Notes under the pieces: model-generated
Told to the model about the DNA's origin: nothing
The model's input: the letters and a program-made list of their open reading frames with translations, nothing else
Database searches by the model: none
Program-made: the position numbers and the translations under genes
From: Candidatus Rifleibacteriota bacterium
Lineage (GTDB): Bacteria > Muiribacteriota > Ozemobacteria > Ozemobacterales > Ozemobacteraceae
Assembly (NCBI GenBank): GCA_024710355.1
Contig: JANJUX010000015.1
Coordinates: 124,001-188,000 of the forward strand
Reading direction: 5' to 3'
Length of the DNA: 64,000 nt
Part shown: positions 25,628 to 32,945 of the stretch, piece by piece
Layout of the letters: each line of letters opens with the position of its first letter
Numbering within the stretch: the first letter of the stretch is position 1

Positions 25628-27511
25628 ATGAAGTTTCTAAAAAACTGCAGAGACCTGCGGCGCACATGCTGTAACGTGCGACTGGCTCTGGTTTTTCTGC
25701 TGGCAGTTATTATAAGTATGCCGGCAGGAGCAGCTGAAAAGCTGACCGAGCTAAAAATTGCCGGATATGGGGCCAATGGCATGGTGCTGTTTCCTGCGCA
25801 TGAAGTGAAGGAATTCAACGTAACCATGGAAGCTCCGGAAGTTGTCCGCGCCGATTTTTATGACTGGGAATTCGCCGCCGCCAGCACTATTATCCCCGCT
25901 CCACATTCGCTGGTAAAATTTATGCGTATCAGTCAGGTGAGTACTCGCCCCGACGTTGTCAGGGCGATTATCGTCTTTAATGAACCACTTAAGGTCAGCC
26001 CAAGAAGGGTCGATCGGAATCTGGTTCTCGAAATCTCGCCGCTTTCAAGGGCTGCAGCCGGAAATGTTGCTGAAATGGCTGCTTTTTCAGGGCACTCGGC
26101 AAATGTGCTTGATTCTCGGGTCAGTTTGAGCTTTGACCAGGAAGACCTGATGACCATTCTTAACGCTCTGGCGGTCAAATTCAATCTGAGAATTTTTGCC
26201 GATTCTGGAGTTAAGGGTAAATTCAGCGTCAATGCCCAGGATGTTACCCTGCGCGAAATTCTTAAAAATCTGCTCCTGCAGAGAAACTTTCAGTATACTC
26301 TGAAGGGTCGCGATCTGACGGTCATCTCGCTCGGCACCGACAGCAGCAGGATGGCACGCGAGCTTCTTTTCCGCGATCTGAGTCTTAAAGATGCGCTGCA
26401 GACACTTTCAAAGATGATGAATATCAACCTGATCATTCACGAAAGTGTGCAGGATAAACAGGTTAACTTCTATGTCGAAAACCTCAATCTCGATGAACTG
26501 CTCGATCTGCTGATCGAAACCAACGGACTGGTTAAGAAACCGCATAACGACAATACTTTCGTCATTCTGGCAAAGGACAGCGCCAGTGAATTCGGTAAAA
26601 AGCAGTATCGCACTTTCAAACTGATCAATGCCAAGCCTGAAGAGGTTGTCAAGATGATCAGCAGCAGTAAATCGCTCGCTGAAAAGCTCGATACCGGTAA
26701 TTTCTCGCTGAACGAAAGAATTAACACTCTATCTGTCTATGACACGGTCGAAAACCTCAACCTGATCGAAAAGATCATCGAAAGCGTCGATGAGAAGGTC
26801 AAGCAGGCGGTTATCGAGGTGAAACTGGTTGAAATCAACCGCACCAGCCTGCGTCAGCTTGGTATAAAGCTCGATGGCTATAAGGTCAATGTCGCCGACA
26901 TCGGTCGCCTGCCGAGCAATTATGCCCTGCCGGCTACCCTCGATTTCCTTGAACAGGAAAGCAAGGCTAAAGTTCTTGCCAGCCCCAAGATCAGGGCGGT
27001 GCATGGTAAAAAAGCCTCGATCAATATCGGTGAAGTGATTCCGGTGCCGTATTTCAGGTATGAAAACGCCAGTAACAGCTACCTGGGATATACTCCCCAG
27101 GTGTATAAAGAATACCGCGATGTTCAGGTTGGTATCAGACTCGAAGTGACGCCCGAAATCACCCGCGACAACGAAATCAGCATGGAACTCAATACCACCG
27201 TCGATTCTGTCCTCAACATCAACGAAGATGGTCAGATTCATCGCTCGGAAAGAAACACTCAGACCTACGTTCGTATCAAGAACGGTGAAACGGTAGTTCT
27301 TGGCGGCCTTATCAATCACCAGGGCTCGGAACAGAAGAATTCGCCTTCGCTTCTCAACAAGGTGCCTTTGCTGAAAACCCTTCTGACGCACAATAACAAC
27401 AAGACCAATAACTCTGAAATGATCATGCTGGTCACTCCAAGGCTTGTGAATGTTGATTATCTCGACGAAGAAGTTCCCTCACAGGATTCCGTGACCGTTG
27501 GCCTGAACTGA
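25628..27511 (+). CDS. Secretin (GspD/PilQ family) with AMIN and STN domains
   Basis: The 627-aa protein should form the outer-membrane channel of a type II secretion or type IV pilus machine. A signal peptide ends near residue 36 (LVFLLAVIISMPAGAAEK). An AMIN domain (peptidoglycan contact, as in PilQ) spans ~40-125. STN/N0 starts near 165 (FDQEDLMTILNALAVKFNL), N1 near 248 and secretin_N near 327. The secretin domain (~395-615) has VLASPKIRAVHGKKASINIG, VGIRLEVTPEI and ETVVLGGLINHQ. The AMIN domain favours a pilus-type (PilQ-like) role. The ATG at 25628 follows AAGGAG by six bases; an upstream in-frame ATG at 25562 would disrupt the signal peptide. No pilotin gene is seen. Confidence 0.93.
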   Translation: MKFLKNCRDLRRTCCNVRLALVFLLAVIISMPAGAAEKLTELKIAGYGANGMVLFPAHEVKEFNVTMEAPEVVRADFYDWEFAAASTIIPAPHSLVKFMRISQVSTRPDVVRAIIVFNEPLKVSPRRVDRNLVLEISPLSRAAAGNVAEMAAFSGHSANVLDSRVSLSFDQEDLMTILNALAVKFNLRIFADSGVKGKFSVNAQDVTLREILKNLLLQRNFQYTLKGRDLTVISLGTDSSRMARELLFRDLSLKDALQTLSKMMNINLIIHESVQDKQVNFYVENLNLDELLDLLIETNGLVKKPHNDNTFVILAKDSASEFGKKQYRTFKLINAKPEEVVKMISSSKSLAEKLDTGNFSLNERINTLSVYDTVENLNLIEKIIESVDEKVKQAVIEVKLVEINRTSLRQLGIKLDGYKVNVADIGRLPSNYALPATLDFLEQESKAKVLASPKIRAVHGKKASINIGEVIPVPYFRYENASNSYLGYTPQVYKEYRDVQVGIRLEVTPEITRDNEISMELNTTVDSVLNINEDGQIHRSERNTQTYVRIKNGETVVLGGLINHQGSEQKNSPSLLNKVPLLKTLLTHNNNKTNNSEMIMLVTPRLVNVDYLDEEVPSQDSVTVGLN

Positions 27512-27515
27512 CCGG

Positions 27516-27634
27516 TTCATTCGGTCCCTGAGCTTGTCGAAGGGGTCGAACGAACTGGAGATCTAAGTGCCGTCATTCCCGCGTAGGCGGGAATCTAGCG
27601 AATAAGTATCGTCATTCCCGCGCAAGCGGGAATC
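27516..27634. repeat. REP-like palindromic repeats (two families)
   Basis: A GAGCTTGTCGAAGGGG-type unit with inverted ends (GTTCATTCG.../...CGAACGAAC) spans ~27516-27554. Two CGTCATTCCCGCG-NNN-GCGGGAATC units lie at 27571-27595 and 27610-27634. They fill the gap between the secretin and the first long pilin. Confidence 0.8.
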
Positions 27635-27681
27635 TGATATATTAAGTTCCGTAAAGAACTGAAGAAAGCGGGTTGTTTTTG

Positions 27682-28434
27682 ATGAAACGCAGATTTGACA
27701 AGGGTTTTGCGCTGATCGAGTTGCTGGTAACCCTGTTGATCATTTCTGCCCTGCTGATTTTCGCGATCGAAGAGTATCGCCGCCATATTGCCAGCACCAG
27801 AATCACCCGGGCCCGCGCCGATATCGACGAGCTGGTAAAGGCGGTGCGTCTCTATAATATCAAGGAATCACGGCAGTTCGAAACAGAGGTTTTTTCGCCA
27901 CAGGCGCTCGGAACCTTTATTGGAACATATCTCGAAAAGGAACCGCCGCGCGACCCCTGGGGCGTTTATTATCTCCATGATGCAAAACAGGGTATAGTTT
28001 TTTCGTGCGGCCCTGATGGTCGGCCGCAGACGACGAATGTCGCTTCTGAGAGTGACGACATCGCAGTTTATTACCTGCCCCACAGCTTTTTTATCACCAG
28101 AGCCGAATACGTCGATGCCAATCTGAACAATCTGGTCGATATCAGCGATTATATCGAGCTGACCTTTTCCCGTCCGGCCCAGCTGAGGGAGCCGATGGGG
28201 ATAGACTTTGAAACCGACCTCCCGAAAAAGGCTCTTGGTTCGGCTGTTGTCAGACCTGGCGACAATCATTTCAAGGCGATAATCGGCTTTGCACCGCCGC
28301 TGGCACCGTCCTTTGTGCCGGGGCAGACTAAGCTGTTTCCGCGCCAGTACATTGAGTCTGTTGTAGATTATTCGCCAAATCCCCAGAGGCTTGGACGGGT
28401 TGACAACCTGGTTATTGAAAAACGTAAAAAGTGA
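27682..28434 (+). CDS. Long GspG-like prepilin with C-terminal extension, copy 1
   Basis: The 250-aa protein has leader MKRRFDKG, then FALIELLVTLLIISALLIF with Glu+5. The GspG-type core has RDPWGVYY near residue 95 and SCGPDG followed by ESDDIAVYY, like the Ca-binding loop of the major pseudopilin. An extension of ~110 residues follows: DANLNNLVDISDYIELTFSR, an EF-hand/dockerin-like loop leading into an Ig-like strand. This member diverges most and is richest in Pro near its C-terminus. ATG 27682 is preferred over TTG 27673, although the RBS is weak. Confidence 0.85.
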   Translation: MKRRFDKGFALIELLVTLLIISALLIFAIEEYRRHIASTRITRARADIDELVKAVRLYNIKESRQFETEVFSPQALGTFIGTYLEKEPPRDPWGVYYLHDAKQGIVFSCGPDGRPQTTNVASESDDIAVYYLPHSFFITRAEYVDANLNNLVDISDYIELTFSRPAQLREPMGIDFETDLPKKALGSAVVRPGDNHFKAIIGFAPPLAPSFVPGQTKLFPRQYIESVVDYSPNPQRLGRVDNLVIEKRKK

Positions 28435-28807
28435 AATTTGAAATGATAAAAAATTCTGTATTTTTACAGGTAAATTTTCCCAAATGAGGTTTTTTTGCCT
28501 CGGATTTAAATGTGCGAAATTCCCCGGTATTTTTGTGCAAAAAAATCACAAGGTGTGTTTTACGTTAAGTCATGATTGCTGTCGGAGTGGTTGGTTAAGT
28601 CAGTTGGGTTGCTGTTTTAGCCCTGTGATGCGAAATGTTGGGGCTTTGTGAAGCAAAAAGAAGGTACATTACTTGCGGGTTGAAGTAAAAATTCTTATAA
28701 AAAGATAAAGAAATATTTATTTATAAATTGAAAAGATTCGGTAAAAGTTGACTAAGCTGTGTTACTGGGTTACTTTTTAAGATCAGGTATGAATTCTGGA
28801 GGGAAAA
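28435..28807. other. 373-base gap before the pilin array
   Basis: No CDS is apparent. A weak GAGG/CCTC hairpin with a T-rich loop lies near 28485. A possible -24/-12 promoter lies at 28662-28677. The last 100 bases are AT-rich and end in the GGAGGG RBS of the next pilin. Confidence 0.5.
28662..28677 (+). promoter_or_regulatory. Weak candidate sigma-54 (-24/-12) promoter
   Basis: AGGTACATTACTTGCG keeps the essential GG and GC at the right 10-base separation and TTGC at -12, but departs from consensus elsewhere. It lies ~130 bases before the pilin at 28808. Confidence 0.35.
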
Positions 28808-29545
28808 TTGTTTAAAAGATCTGGTTTTACGCTGATCGAGCTGCTGGTGGTAATCACGATTCTCGCCATTCTGGTGGGGGCGGCGCTTCCCTATGTGCAG
28901 AATTATGTGGCAGAGAGCCGCATTGCGAAGGCAAAATCAGATCTTGAAGAGATCAAGAAAGCCCTGGCGGTTTATGAAACCAGAGAGGGCACTTATAATG
29001 ACTCGACTCTCAGGCTCCTGACTGGCCGCTACCTGAATTCGTCGCCCATTGACCCCTGGGGCAAGTCTTATGCGGTTGCAACCGGTGCCGGCATTGTTTT
29101 TTCGAGCGGCCCTGATCGCATCGATAATAATCTCGACGATATCGCCGTGAGCTACCAGCCACCACTGGCGCTGGTTTCGGTAAAATGGGTCGATGCCAAC
29201 AATTCCGGGGCCGTTGATACCCAGAATGTCAGCGATTATCTTCAGCTGATGTTTTCAAGAAAGATCGTGGCCACCAGCCCGGCGTTGGTTTCGCCTGATG
29301 AGGCGCACAAGTATTTTCGCTGGACGGCGCCCAACATCACCACCGCCATGGACTGGAGTTCTTTGAAGCTTGACTCTTCCGGCAATCTGCTGACGGTTGC
29401 TATCGATGATGGTCTCAAGGATGTTTTTGGTCCTGGCAGTGACTCTCTGTGGGTTTATGACGGTTCCGGCATTCGTGACCGGGCGCCGGGGGCTGCCAAT
29501 TACTGCATTTCCAGTCAAAACGTGACGATAACGTCGTTCAGGTAA
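28808..29545 (+). CDS. Long GspG-like prepilin, copy 2
   Basis: The 245-aa protein starts at TTG with GGAGGG just upstream. Leader MFKRSG precedes FTLIELLVVITILAILVGAA (Glu+5). The core has SPIDPWGKSYAV and SSGPDRIDNNLDDIAVSY. The extension starts QPPLALVSVKWVDANNSGAV and continues SDYLQLMFSRK, then a ~95-residue beta-rich tail ending CISSQNVTI. It is the first of four closely spaced pilin genes (28-bp gap to copy 3). The N-terminal 60 residues are almost identical to copies 3 and 4, whereas the tail differs. Confidence 0.9.
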   Translation: MFKRSGFTLIELLVVITILAILVGAALPYVQNYVAESRIAKAKSDLEEIKKALAVYETREGTYNDSTLRLLTGRYLNSSPIDPWGKSYAVATGAGIVFSSGPDRIDNNLDDIAVSYQPPLALVSVKWVDANNSGAVDTQNVSDYLQLMFSRKIVATSPALVSPDEAHKYFRWTAPNITTAMDWSSLKLDSSGNLLTVAIDDGLKDVFGPGSDSLWVYDGSGIRDRAPGAANYCISSQNVTITSFR

Positions 29546-29573
29546 CAATTCTCTAGAAGGAGATTTCATTTTT

Positions 29574-30344
29574 ATGTTGAGAAGAGGTTTCACACTTATT
29601 GAACTGCTGGTGGTCATAACCATTCTGGCAATTCTCGCCGGCGCCGCTCTGCCCTACGTGCAGAACTACGTCGCCGAGTCGCGTATCGCCAAGGCCAAGG
29701 CCGACCTCGAAGAAATCGCCCGCGCTCTGGCTGTTTATGAAACTCGCGAGGGTGATTATCCTGATACCGGCACTAATGTTACTGATGGAAAATCTGATGT
29801 GAGTCAGCTCACTGGTCGCTATCTGAACAAATCTCCCATCGATCCGTGGGGTGCATCCTATATCGTTGATGTAAAGGGAGGCATTGTTTACTCTGCTGGG
29901 CCAGACCGTAAGGATACCTTGACTGAAGATAAATTTGACAATATTTCAGTACCCTATCAGCCGCCCCTTGCTCTGGTTAGCGTTAAATGGGTTGATAAAA
30001 ACCAGTCCGGTAAAGTTGACTTTCAGAATGTCAGCGATGAACTCCATCTTGCATTCAGTCGCAAGCTTGGCAATGCCACAACCGATCTAAGTGGTTTTAC
30101 CGGTAAAATTCAGCTTACGACTGATACAAATAATACTGCCCTTCTTAACGCTATTGTTTCTGGAGCAGCCGGCAAGATTGTTGCTTCAAAAGTTGTGGTT
30201 TATCCAATTTTGGCAGAAAATGCTTTTGTGGCCGGCCGTGATTTTCTTACCGTTGTTGGCAGTCACAATGCCATTTATGATATAGCGACTCCTGACAAGA
30301 ACTACTGTTTGAGCAGTCAGGACGTTATTATCCTTCCGCAGTGA
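29574..30344 (+). CDS. Long GspG-like prepilin, copy 3
   Basis: The 256-aa protein has leader MLRRG and FTLIELLVVITILAILAGAA. The core has a longer acidic loop (DYPDTGTNVTDGKSDVSQL), SPIDPWGASY, SAGPDRKD and the extension VSVKWVDKNQSGKVDFQNVS followed by LHLAFSRKL. The C-terminus ends NYCLSSQDVIILPQ. It is a tandem duplicate of copy 4, sharing a 116-base identical block (29781-29896). RBS AGAAGGAGA lies upstream of ATG 29574. Cysteine is rare: a single Cys near the C-terminus is shared by copies 2-4. Confidence 0.92.
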   Translation: MLRRGFTLIELLVVITILAILAGAALPYVQNYVAESRIAKAKADLEEIARALAVYETREGDYPDTGTNVTDGKSDVSQLTGRYLNKSPIDPWGASYIVDVKGGIVYSAGPDRKDTLTEDKFDNISVPYQPPLALVSVKWVDKNQSGKVDFQNVSDELHLAFSRKLGNATTDLSGFTGKIQLTTDTNNTALLNAIVSGAAGKIVASKVVVYPILAENAFVAGRDFLTVVGSHNAIYDIATPDKNYCLSSQDVIILPQ

Positions 30345-30365
30345 TATTTGGAGCAGGAGATTAAA

Positions 30366-31133
30366 ATGAAAAAAGGTTTCACTCTTATCGAACTTCTGGT
30401 TGTAATAACCATTCTGGCCGTTCTCGCCGGCGCCGCTCTGCCCTACGTTCAGAACTATGTTGAAGAGTCGCGCGTTGCCAAGGCCAAGGCCGACCTCGAA
30501 GAAATTGCCCGCGCTCTGGCTGTTTACGAGACGCGCGAAGGTGACTATCCTGACACCGGCATCGATGATACTGATGGAAAATCTGATGTGAGTCAGCTCA
30601 CTGGTCGCTATCTGAACAAATCTCCCATCGATCCGTGGGGTGCATCCTATATCGTTGATGTAAAGGGAGGCATTGTTTACTCTGCCGGACCAGACCGTAA
30701 GGATGACTTGACTGAAGATAAATTTGACAACATTTCAGTGCCCTATCAGCCACCTCTTGCTCTGGTAAGCGTTAAATGGGTTGATAAAAACCAGTCGGGG
30801 AAGGTTGACTACCAGAACGTCAGTGATGAACTTCACCTGTCATTCAGTCGCAAGCTTGGTAATGCTACAACCGATCTGGATGATTACGCTGGTAAAATTA
30901 TTCTCACCACCGATTCAACTCTTACAACCTCATTGAATAATATTGTTGACGGCAATGCGGGTAAAATGGTTGCTTCGAAAGTAGTAATTTATCCGATTTC
31001 TGTTGAGAACGCCTTTGTTGCCGGTCGTGACTTTCTTACCGTTGGCGGCGGCCATAACACCATTTATGATATTGCGACTCCTGATAAGAATTACTGTCTC
31101 AGCAGTCAGGATGTAAAAATTCTGCCGCAGTGA
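30366..31133 (+). CDS. Long GspG-like prepilin, copy 4
   Basis: The 255-aa near-twin of copy 3 starts at ATG 30366, with AGGAG six bases upstream; an upstream TTG at 30348 is unlikely. Leader MKKG precedes FTLIELLVVITILAVLAGAA. The DPWG core, SAGPDRKDD loop and VDKNQSGKVDYQNVSDELHL extension follow. Differences from copy 3 cluster in the extension (TTDLDDYAGKIILTTDSTLT), the part expected to be exposed on a filament. No terminator is obvious after it; a sigma-54 promoter for the next pilin begins nine bases after its stop. Confidence 0.92.
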   Translation: MKKGFTLIELLVVITILAVLAGAALPYVQNYVEESRVAKAKADLEEIARALAVYETREGDYPDTGIDDTDGKSDVSQLTGRYLNKSPIDPWGASYIVDVKGGIVYSAGPDRKDDLTEDKFDNISVPYQPPLALVSVKWVDKNQSGKVDYQNVSDELHLSFSRKLGNATTDLDDYAGKIILTTDSTLTTSLNNIVDGNAGKMVASKVVIYPISVENAFVAGRDFLTVGGGHNTIYDIATPDKNYCLSSQDVKILPQ

Positions 31134-31141
31134 TCTGAAGT

Positions 31142-31157
31142 TGGTACGACTTTTGCA
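31142..31157 (+). promoter_or_regulatory. Near-consensus sigma-54 (-24/-12) promoter
   Basis: TGGTACG-ACTT-TTGCA matches the sigma-54 consensus TGGCACG-N4-TTGCW at all but one defined position (T for C). GG (31143-31144) and GC (31155-31156) are spaced by 10. Transcription would begin near 31168, giving a ~210-base leader before the pilin at 31379. Confidence 0.7.
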
Positions 31158-31167
31158 TACAACTACA

Positions 31168-31378
31168 ACAGGTTGGTTTTGCGAAGTTGTCTGAATGATG
31201 TCAAAAAAACGGAATCTCGAAGACCAGGAGGTGCCGGGCAGTGAGGTGTGTTGTGTCGCTGCAGCTGCCAAAAATGAATGACTGGTATAGAAGCCGTGGG
31301 TGGGCGGCAAAACCCGCCGCAAAAGTCTGTTGGGTGATTCAGATCTGATAAGATCATAATTTACAGGAGGGCATGTAC
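31168..31378 (+). other. Long pilin leader with a GC-rich hairpin
   Basis: The predicted 5' UTR has a GGCGG-CAAAAC-CCGCC hairpin (31299-31320 region) within a segment flanked by GACT/AGTC, then an AT-rich stretch and the RBS AGGAGG. No canonical riboswitch motif is recognised. It may be a structured regulatory leader. Confidence 0.4.
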
Positions 31379-32089
31379 ATGCTTAGAAAAGGTTTTACTC
31401 TCATTGAACTGTTGATCGTAATCACGATCATCGCAATCCTCGCCGGCGCCGCTATCCCTTACGTGGCCGATTACGTTGAAGATGGCCGTGCTGCCCGCGC
31501 CAAGCAGGATATGAGCGAAATTCGCAACGCTCTCGCCCGCTGGGAACTCGATAGGGGTGTTTGGAATGAAGCTGACACCAGCATCGAAAAACTGGTTGGT
31601 CCGTATCTTTCTCAGCTTCTGATCGACCCTTGGGGCTTTTCGTATGTAATTTCCGGTGCCAACTCCACTATTACTTCCTATGGCAAAGACGGTGCTTCTG
31701 GTGGTGGCGACGACCTCATTCTTGATTTCCGCCCCCCGATGTCAATTACAAAGGTTGAGTATTCAGATGTAGATAGAAGCGGTGACCAGACTGCCGGCGA
31801 CACTATCAGCTTTTATTGCACCAGGCCAGTTGCAACCCCTCCCGCTGTTGCCAATCTTACTAATGTTCAGGTTGGTGACGCAACCCTTGATGGTGTGGCT
31901 GCTACAGCTGTTGCTCAAGGTCGTGTGGCTATTGTGACAATGAACGCTACTACTTTTGGTGGTAACTACGTTCAAGTTCTCACCGGCGCAGACGAAACAA
32001 ATGCGTTCGCTGATAGAAACGTAACTACTCCGCAAGCAGTGAAGGTTATTTCAAACAATACTCTTCAGCTCAAGGCTACCGGCTGGTAA
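31379..32089 (+). CDS. Long GspG-like prepilin, copy 5 (own sigma-54 promoter)
   Basis: The 236-aa protein has leader MLRKG and FTLIELLIVITIIAILAGAA. The core has LIDPWGFSYVI and SYGKDGASGGGDDLILDF; the extension has SITKVEYSDVDRSGDQTAGD followed by ISFYCTRP. The tail is rich in Thr/Asn/Val and has few charges, as in abundant surface filament subunits. ATG 31379 is eight bases from AGGAGG; ATG 31373 is too close. It has its own promoter and a strong terminator (32098-32130), so it is the best candidate for the major pilin. Confidence 0.9.
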   Translation: MLRKGFTLIELLIVITIIAILAGAAIPYVADYVEDGRAARAKQDMSEIRNALARWELDRGVWNEADTSIEKLVGPYLSQLLIDPWGFSYVISGANSTITSYGKDGASGGGDDLILDFRPPMSITKVEYSDVDRSGDQTAGDTISFYCTRPVATPPAVANLTNVQVGDATLDGVAATAVAQGRVAIVTMNATTFGGNYVQVLTGADETNAFADRNVTTPQAVKVISNNTLQLKATGW

Positions 32090-32097
32090 TCTTTCTG

Positions 32098-32130
32098 GCT
32101 CAACCTCCTGGTTCTGGAGGTTGAGCTTTT
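32098..32130 (+). terminator. Rho-independent terminator after pilin copy 5
   Basis: GCTCAACCTCC (32098-32108) pairs perfectly with GGAGGTTGAGC (32116-32126) around a 7-base loop; TTTTACTTTTT follows. The T-tract runs into the RBS of the next pilin gene. Confidence 0.9.
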
Positions 32131-32149
32131 ACTTTTTAGGAGATTGCTG

Positions 32150-32881
32150 TTGAAAGTTTCTTACTTGAAAAGAAGTGCCTTTACGCTGGTTGAACTGCTG
32201 ATAGTGATCGTCATTATTGCGATTCTCGCTGGTGGTGTATTGCCGTATTTTCGGCAATACGTCGAAGAGTCGAAGATAACCCGGGCGAAGCAGGATCTCG
32301 ATGAAGTAAAGAATGCTCTGATCCGTTATGAAAATGACCAAAGAAAACTTTACTCAAAAACCGATACCTCTGATTTAACCGGGGCTTACCTGATGACCGC
32401 GAAACCAGATCCGTGGGGTGCCCCTTATGTTGTCAACTCAGTCAAGTCGCTGTGTTATTCACTTGGCCCCGACGGTATCGATAATACCCAGGACGAGGTT
32501 AAGGCTTATTTTCGCCCGCCCCTCGCTATTACCAGAGTAACATGGGAAGACACGAATAAATCCATGCAGGTAGATACTGGTGATAGCTTGGTATTGCGGT
32601 TTCCGAGGCCGATAGACCCGGCGGGTGGCCCTTCGCTGGATGTGTCACAGGATGATCTTGTGTATTCGAATGGCCGGCCGGAAAGTAATTATTCGAACAA
32701 AGAGATTTTTGACAACAATATGGCTGTGAGACTAACGCTTGATTTTACCGCAAACCCGGTTATTAATCCTCCTTTTCGCGCTGGTCAGGATACTATAAAG
32801 GCTAAAAACCCAAATGGAATCAAAGATGCGGAAGGAACCCCGTGTATTGCTGATCAGGCGACAATAATCAGATATAAGTGA
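32150..32881 (+). CDS. Long GspG-like prepilin, copy 6 (Ala at -1)
   Basis: The 243-aa protein starts at TTG 32150, seven bases after TAGGAG (TTG 32144 is too close). Leader MKVSYLKRSA is followed by FTLVELLIVIVIIAILAGGV; the residue before the cleavage site is Ala rather than the near-invariant Gly, while Glu+5 is kept. The core has KPDPWGAPYVV and SLGPDGIDNTQDEV. The extension has VTWEDTNKSMQVDTGDSLVL followed by RFPRP. It follows a terminator by ~20 bases, so its expression may rely on readthrough or a promoter not seen. Confidence 0.87.
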   Translation: MKVSYLKRSAFTLVELLIVIVIIAILAGGVLPYFRQYVEESKITRAKQDLDEVKNALIRYENDQRKLYSKTDTSDLTGAYLMTAKPDPWGAPYVVNSVKSLCYSLGPDGIDNTQDEVKAYFRPPLAITRVTWEDTNKSMQVDTGDSLVLRFPRPIDPAGGPSLDVSQDDLVYSNGRPESNYSNKEIFDNNMAVRLTLDFTANPVINPPFRAGQDTIKAKNPNGIKDAEGTPCIADQATIIRYK

Positions 32882-32945
32882 TTGAAAAGTGTCTATAATT
32901 ACCGTATGTTTATTCACCCTAGAGACATGATTCGAGGAAATTATA

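Noticed and set aside
31168..31378. GEMM-type cyclic-dinucleotide riboswitch in the pilin leader
   Set aside because: The conserved GCAAA/ACGCAAAGCC core and tetraloop receptor pattern are not present; only a generic GC hairpin is seen.
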